The notes below the pieces were generated by a model. The model was not told the DNA's origin. It searched no databases and saw only the letters and a list, made by a program, of their open reading frames with translations. Positions 58,781 to 64,000 of a DNA stretch of 64,000 nt are shown one piece after another. The position numbers and the translations under genes were made by a program. Source of the DNA: Strigamia acuminata (taxonomy: Eukaryota; Arthropoda; Chilopoda; Geophilomorpha; Linotaeniidae); assembly GCA_949358305.1 (NCBI GenBank), contig OX442315.1:6225875-6289874 (forward strand). Reading direction: 5' to 3'. The first letter of the stretch is position 1. Each line of letters opens with the position of its first letter.

Positions 58781-60228
58781 TGTGACGATGACTACCCGGG
58801 ATAGGAATTAAGACTAAAAGGACAAGTGAAACTGCAGAGTGTAGTAAAGTGCAAAGAATGAAGCGTTTATGTTTCTCAAAACATAGAACATTTATTCAAG
58901 TCAAAATAAGTTATATAATAACTATGGCCGACAAAATGGCCAGTAAAATATGTGTGTAACTAACTATACAAACGAGTGGCTCAAAAAGCCCTAATAACGT
59001 TAACAGTTGTGTTCAGCCTTGAAATAAGAGTGTGTAAAGTTCTTATTTCGGGCGTAAAAGGTGTCGTCTGCAATCGGACTGATTGTCGTCTGCTTCGGTT
59101 GGTTCTGTGTAACCAAATTATCCGAGGAATGCGGTTGTCTTTGCTGCATCGTCACAACTTTGGGTGACCATTGGTTTAAATATCTATTCGTAGATATTTA
59201 CCAATTGGTCTATTTATGATTATCAAAATAACCATAAATAAAAGTTACTCAAAGTTAGACTTCGAAACTCATGTTAAATTTACGAATAAATCCAAACATG
59301 CAAAGGTATGAATTGAGTTATTAAATTACAAATAATCTAATAACCAAACATAACTAAAAAAACCTGTATAAATAAAACGATTATGAAAAGACCCTGTCGA
59401 TTCTGTTGCACCAAAGTACAACCAGCCCAGAATTGAATCAATGGCGCTCACGTCAATCCAACACTAGGTTTGACCCTAATGTCTCGGCGGAAAAAGGAAT
59501 TGAGCACGGCATAAAATGCACGTGCCCCTACAACGGAATGTTGGCATGTAGTCAGGTAAAGGGTTTGAGCACGGCATTTTACTGCACGTGCCCCTACAAC
59601 GGAATGTTGGCATGAAGTACGGAAAGGGTTTGAGCACGGAATTTAATGCACGTGCCCCTACAACGGAATGTTGGCATGAAGCGAAGCGAAGCGAAGCGTA
59701 GAATAAGGGCTCAAGTAGATATCAAACAGAAACAAAAACAAGAGCGAGCTATTTCCGGTTTACACTGGAATATATGCTCAGTAGAAACAATGAGTTGACC
59801 ATTGCTCCAATAGGAACACTGGTCACTCAAAGCTGTCCAATCCTAGTAAATAGGAAGTGGATACAGGGGACACAGTCTTCTACAAAGTCTGTCCCAGGAA
59901 GTGGATACGGAGGACACATTTGCAATTAAGGCTATTGTCTTAATTCAAAGTGTATCTTCAAACACTGTGGGTGGTGAGGGGTGACTTAATCCTTTTGCCC
60001 AGGTGTTGTTATAATTTGTCCAAATCATAACACAACTGGAGGAATAAAGACTCAACTATATCATACTAGTATGATATAATATCTAAGGATACCGTGGATT
60101 TATATAAAACCTTTAATTTTATATAAATATCACATAAATAACATGTATATTCGAATTTCCCGCCGAAATGGGAAATAGCGCCATCTATCGGTGAACTTGG
60201 GACTAAATATGACGTCATGACCGTCACA
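58781..60228 (-). repeat. 5' LTR of Gypsy element 2
   Basis: Same length and, by eye, same sequence as the 3' LTR, including the 65-bp triplicate (about 59502-59692). Confidence 0.95.
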
Positions 60229-60537
60229 ACTGTTTTCAGTTATAGGGGAAGAAAAAATGCAGTAAGAACTGCAGAGTAGAAGGATCCACTCTTTCATTGT
60301 GTCTTAACCTGTTGTGTTGGTTTAAAAATTGAAAAATTTATGATCACACATTGAGTTTTGTCAATGCTCTACCATCTGCTCATTCAAGAGCACATGTTTG
60401 TTGACTTTGCCCATCTGTTTCGTTTCTATAATAATTTTGTATAAGATTTTCAGATTTTTTTGTGTATTTTATTGATAATCAGGTTAAGAGGAAATTAAAA
60501 CCAGGAGAAAGGGTCTCCAAGAAACGAGAATGCCAGA

Positions 60538-60851
60538 AGTTTGCGCCCTATATCTTGATATTAAATCGGTACTGCGCAGACGATTTTCTAATTCCAGTTG
60601 TTATTTAGCAGTGTTAAGCGTAATATTAGGCCTAATAATGCTAAAAATAAGGTAAATAAATAAAAATATTTTGGTACTACGCTGTAGATAACTTTTGTTA
60701 ATTAGTTTATTGTTATGTATTTACTTTATTTTATCATTATTAGGCCTAATATTACGCTTAATATTGCTAAATAACAACTGGAATTAGAAAATCGTCTGCG
60801 CAGAATGAGATGCGCAGTACGAATTTAGCATCAAGATACCGGGCGCAAACT
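60538..60851. mobile_element. Foldback MITE
   Basis: AGTTTGCGCCC at the left and GGGCGCAAACT at the right. Arms of about 110 bp are inverted copies (for example AATATTAGGCCTAATAATG and inverse), with an AT-rich centre. Non-coding. No clear target duplication. Confidence 0.75.
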
Positions 60852-61531
60852 GTAGTTCACGCCAACTTTGAAATACAGATGGCACCACTGTTTTCCCATA
60901 GACTTGTATGTTAATTCGTTTTTCCGGTCTACCTCGCTTAAAAAATGAGTCTTTTTTAAAAAAAATATGTTTGTAATGACCTGTTCTAGGCCGCTATTGA
61001 GCCCAAATTAAAAGATGTTGCCATATAAGCAAGAAAAAGCAATTTTTGTGTCTCCTCCAAGTACTACCATAGTGGAAGCATTTCGTTAACCAATCGCATT
61101 GTGTATTCTACTGTGTACTTACCGTATAACCTCGATCCGGCACCATTAAGAATTCTAACAGCGAAGAAACTTTAATTTAGTTTAATAAAATTCAAAAACA
61201 ATCATTTATTTGTTTCTAATTATCCAATCATTCGAAAAAAATTAATATCTATATCATTTAATAATTTCCACGCTTCAAACACTTTTAAAATCCGGCGATA
61301 GACGTCACGAATTAGTCGCCATCTCGAGGCTTTCCTCCATTTTCAAAAACCTCGTGGATTTCAGCTCTAGCAACCGGCCGCCGATAATTCAATCCACAAA
61401 AAACCCACCACGGTACACACCGAGTGTTTTCCCGCATAAAACACCGCAAACAACGAGCCGAACTCCAATTGTGCGAACAAGAAGCGCCGCCATTCCAGAC
61501 GTGCCGGGTTGACATTATTCTCGTTGTCGTA
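60852..61531. promoter_or_regulatory. Upstream region of the CSE1L gene
   Basis: No exon seen. The 250 bp before the ATG are GC-richer than the surroundings, as expected of a housekeeping promoter and 5' UTR. No TATA box was recognised. Confidence 0.4.
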
Positions 61532-63988
61532 ATGGAGATCAACGAAGGAAATCTTCAAACCTTAGCGCTTTACTTGGAGCAAACTCTCTCCCAAGACAAC
61601 GGTGTGAGGCAAAATGGTACGTATTTCCAGCTCTATCGACATGTCACGTTTGCAGTTATTAATTTTTTTTGTCGGTTTCAGCCGAGAAGTTCTTGGAATC
61701 GGTGGAAGTTAATCAAAATTATCCGGTGCTGATGCTCGAATTGCTCGATAAAAGCGAGATTGCGCTGCATATTCGTGTTGCGGGAGCTGTTGCGTTTAAG
61801 AATTATGTTAAGCGCAATTGGAAGGTGGTGAGTATTGGTTTTTTGGGCGTTTTGGATTTTTTTTTATTTTTTTTATTTTTTTTGTTTTGTTTTAGGATGA
61901 AGATGGGAGCGGGGATAAGATTCATGAAGCTGATAGAGTTCGGGTGAAGCAGTTGATTGTGGGGTTGATGCTGAAAAATCCGGAACAGATCCAGAGACAG
62001 GTGAAATTTATATAAATTGGGTTTTATTTTTTGTTTGTTGAAGTTTGTAGTTTTTTTAAGTTTAAATTTGTGATTTTTTGGGTTTTTAAATGTAAATTTG
62101 TGATTTTTTGGGGTTTTTAAGTTTAAATTGGTGATTTTTTTGGGTTTCTAAGTTTAAATTTGTGATTTTTTGGATTTTTAAATGTTAATTTGTGATTTCT
62201 TGAGTTTTTAAACGTAAGTTTGTGATTTTTTTGCGTTTTTAAGTTTAAATTTGTGATATTTTTGGGTTTCTAAGTTTAAATTTGTGATTTTTTGGATTTT
62301 TAAATGTCAATTTGTGATTTTTTGAGTTTTTAAACGTAAGTTTGTGATTTTTTTGCGTTTTTAAGTTTAAATTGGTGATTTTTTGTGTTTTTAAATGAAA
62401 ATTTGCGATTTTTTTGGGTTTTTAAATGTTAATTTGTGATTTTTTTGGGTTTTTATCTTTTTAAGTTTTAAATTGTGATTTTTTTGGGGTTTTATTTATT
62501 TAGTTTGTGATTTTCTTTGGATTTTTTAGTTGAAATTTGTTAATCTTTAGGTTTAGTTTTTAAGTTTGTGATTTTTGATTCTCTTAAAATTTATTTTTTT
62601 TAATTTACTTCTACTTTTGCATTTTTGTGGTTTAGTTGAGCGATGCGATCAGCATCATAGGACGCGAAGACTTCCCGGCAAAATGGAGCGATTTGCTCGG
62701 CGAGATGGTTTCCAAATTCCAGAGCGGGAACTTTCATGAAATTAATGGAATTCTGCACACGGCACATTCGTTGTTCAAAAGGTATTTCCTTTCTTTCTCC
62801 GAAATATTTATTTCTTATTTATTTTTTATTTATTTCTTATTTTCTAGATACCGCTACGAATTCAAGTCGCAGGAATTATGGCTCGAAATTAAATTCGTTC
62901 TCGAGAACTTTGCCAAACCATTGACGGATTTATTTGTTGTAAAATATAAATTTAATACTTAGCAGTGACGGAACAAGATTTTATCCACCAAAAATGCTTT
63001 TTTTTTACGAAAACAAATGCAAATTTGCACTTTTTTGGTTTAAAATCGACTTTTCGGGTTAAAAAATGCGTTTATTACTATGAAAAATCTATTTTTTTGA
63101 TCAAATAAGTGACAAAATTGGATTTTTAGTTTAAAAAAATCGTTTTTATGTGTAAAAAGACAATTTGTAGTTGAAAAATTGTTTTCTTGATATTTCGGGT
63201 TAAAATATGCGTTTATTACTCTGAAAAATCTATTTTTTCGACCAAATAAGTGACAAAATTGGATTTTTAGCCAAGAAAAATGTGTTTTTGTGTGTAAAAA
63301 GACAATTTGTAGTTGAAAAATTGTTTTCTTGATATTTCGGGTTAAAATATGCGTTTATTACTCTGAAAAATCAATTTCCTCGACCAAATAAGTGACAAAA
63401 TTGAATTTTAGTCAAGAAAAATGCATTTTTAGGTTTAAAAAAACAATTTGTAGTTGAAAAATCGTCGTTTTCTTGATGTTTTAAAGCTGCTTTTGTTCCG
63501 TCACCGAAAAATGTAGCAAAATATGAAGATAATAATTGTGATTTTATTTTCTTTTAGGCCACGGTGGAACTCGCGTCCACACACGCCGATAAACCAGAAC
63601 CGCTAAAGATCATCTTCAGTTCTCTCGTCATTATTTGCAAGCTGTTTTACAGCTTGAATTTCCAGGTATGCGCGTGCGATTGACTCGTGGTTGTGGAGAA
63701 TTAATTTTTGTGTTTTTGTTTTAGGATTTGCCCGAGTTTTTCGAAGACAATATGGAGATTTGGATGAAACATTTCCACACTCTGCTCGTGTCGGATTTCG
63801 CCGTTCTGCGCACCGCTGACGATGTCGACGAGCCTGGACTTCTCGAGCAGTTGAAGACTCAAATTTGCGACAATATCGGCCTTTACGCGCAGAAATATGA
63901 CGAGGAATTTCAGAAGTACTTGCCGGAATTTGTTACTGCTGTGTGGACTCTGCTCATATCGACCGGGCCGCAAGTCAAGTTTGACATG
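61532..63988 (+). CDS. CSE1L: Exportin-2 / cellular apoptosis susceptibility protein, 5' part
   Basis: Seven exons (61532-61616, 61682-61827, 61896-62000, 62636-62781, 62848-62938, 63558-63665, 63725-63988) encode the first 315 residues; the gene continues beyond the window. The protein returns importin-alpha from nucleus to cytoplasm with RanGTP. The importin-beta N-terminal domain is clear (VRQNAEKFLESVE; AFKNYVKRNW), followed by EADRVRVKQ and the strongly conserved LSDAISIIGREDFPAKW, then HEAT repeats (HSLFKRYRYEFKS; KPLTDLF). All junctions are GT-AG and in phase. The start MEINEGNLQTLALYLEQTL matches the family N-terminus. Two introns hold local tandem repeats. Confidence 0.97.
62035..62575. 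repeat. Diverged tandem repeat in CSE1L intron 3
   Basis: About 15 units near 32-35 bp built on TTTGTGATTTTTTGGGTTTTTAA. Variable in length and sequence. Confidence 0.85.
62985..63475. repeat. Tandem repeat of about 143 bp in CSE1L intron 5
   Basis: Three and a bit copies carry GACAATTTGTAGTTGAAAAA and AATAAGTGACAAAATTG. The unit is much longer than that of intron 3. Confidence 0.8.
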
Positions 63989-64000
63989 GTAACATTTTTT

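Larger units (their letters stand above)
49324..60228 (-). mobile_element. Complete Ty3/Gypsy-type LTR retrotransposon 2
   Basis: Two 1448-bp LTRs flank leader, gag and pol on the minus strand. I saw no difference between the LTRs when reading them in parallel, which implies a recent insertion. The flanking 4-mers are ACCG (49320-49323) and ACTG (60229-60232), a 4-bp duplication with one change. The target is the exon 1 donor of the astacin paralog. Coding parts are open. Both LTR ends are TGTGAC...GTCACA, as in element 1 at its inner end. Confidence 0.95.
48042..60297 (-). pseudogene. Astacin paralog, decayed and interrupted by a Gypsy element
   Basis: Exons matching the intact copy: 60297-60231 (signal peptide MKEWILLLC, 67 nt as in the intact gene), 49252-49212 (24-nt in-frame loss), 49135-49060, 48999-48885, 48476-48301, a remnant near 48210, and the last exon ending at 48042. 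Lesions: a 10.9-kb LTR element sits on the exon 1 splice donor; the zinc motif reads HEFVHAAGFAQDHHRPDRY, so the third His is Gln and the following Glu is Asp; exon 6 has lost its first hundred or so bases with the Met-turn; the last exon's AG acceptor is mutated. A proteolytic product is excluded. Exons 3-5 are still open with unchanged lengths, so decay may be fairly recent or the copy first lost catalysis while still expressed. Confidence 0.85.

Noticed and set aside
62985-63475. Possible extra CSE1L exon
   Set aside because: The stretch is a 143-bp tandem repeat with stops in all frames; exons 5 and 6 join in phase without it.

Overview
The window is metazoan (invertebrate) nuclear DNA. 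It is AT-rich, its genes carry many short GT-AG introns, and it is packed with transposable elements of several superfamilies. Host genes are CSE1L/exportin-2, TRAF-type zinc-finger plus MATH proteins, an astacin protease, F-box-like/LRR proteins and a small four-helix membrane protein that resembles arthropod Snakeskin. I would guess an arthropod or a relative, but the sequence does not settle the phylum. Exon maps below were built by hand from splice sites and reading phase; each complete gene sums to a multiple of three.

Layout. 1-12124: one Ty3/Gypsy-type LTR retrotransposon on the minus strand, running off the left edge. It has a 1159-bp LTR, gag, pol and an extra spliced third reading frame of at least 856 codons. 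12130-21430: a cluster of F-box-like/LRR genes on the minus strand. One copy is intact. One is split by a hAT-like element that itself carries a nested TA-inserting foldback element. One is split by a PIF/Harbinger-like MITE and has lost its ATG. There are also smaller relics. 21932-25128: a divergent gene pair, the four-helix membrane protein (minus) and a short RNase H1-fold protein that has lost all four catalytic acidic residues (plus).

25629-40753: three tandem TRAF-like paralogs on the plus strand. The middle one (574 aa) is intact and holds two large intronic satellites. The third (370 aa) has lost two zinc-finger exons. The first has stop codons and looks decaying. 41125-45579: a DNA-transposon graveyard with an 11-bp satellite, a CACTA-like element and a MULE transposase fragment. 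45791-60297: an intact single-domain astacin gene, then a decayed astacin paralog whose first-exon splice donor was hit by a complete 10.9-kb Gypsy element with LTRs that show no difference by eye. 61532 to the right edge: the 5' part of CSE1L.

The two Gypsy elements share a layout: LTRs begin TGTG and end CACA, the primer-binding site follows a 2-nt spacer, and gag and pol are joined through an A-AAA-AAC slippery heptamer followed by a hairpin. The clearest novelty candidates are the catalytically stripped RNase H1-like protein, the spliced third ORF of the first Gypsy element and the two paired frameshift signals.
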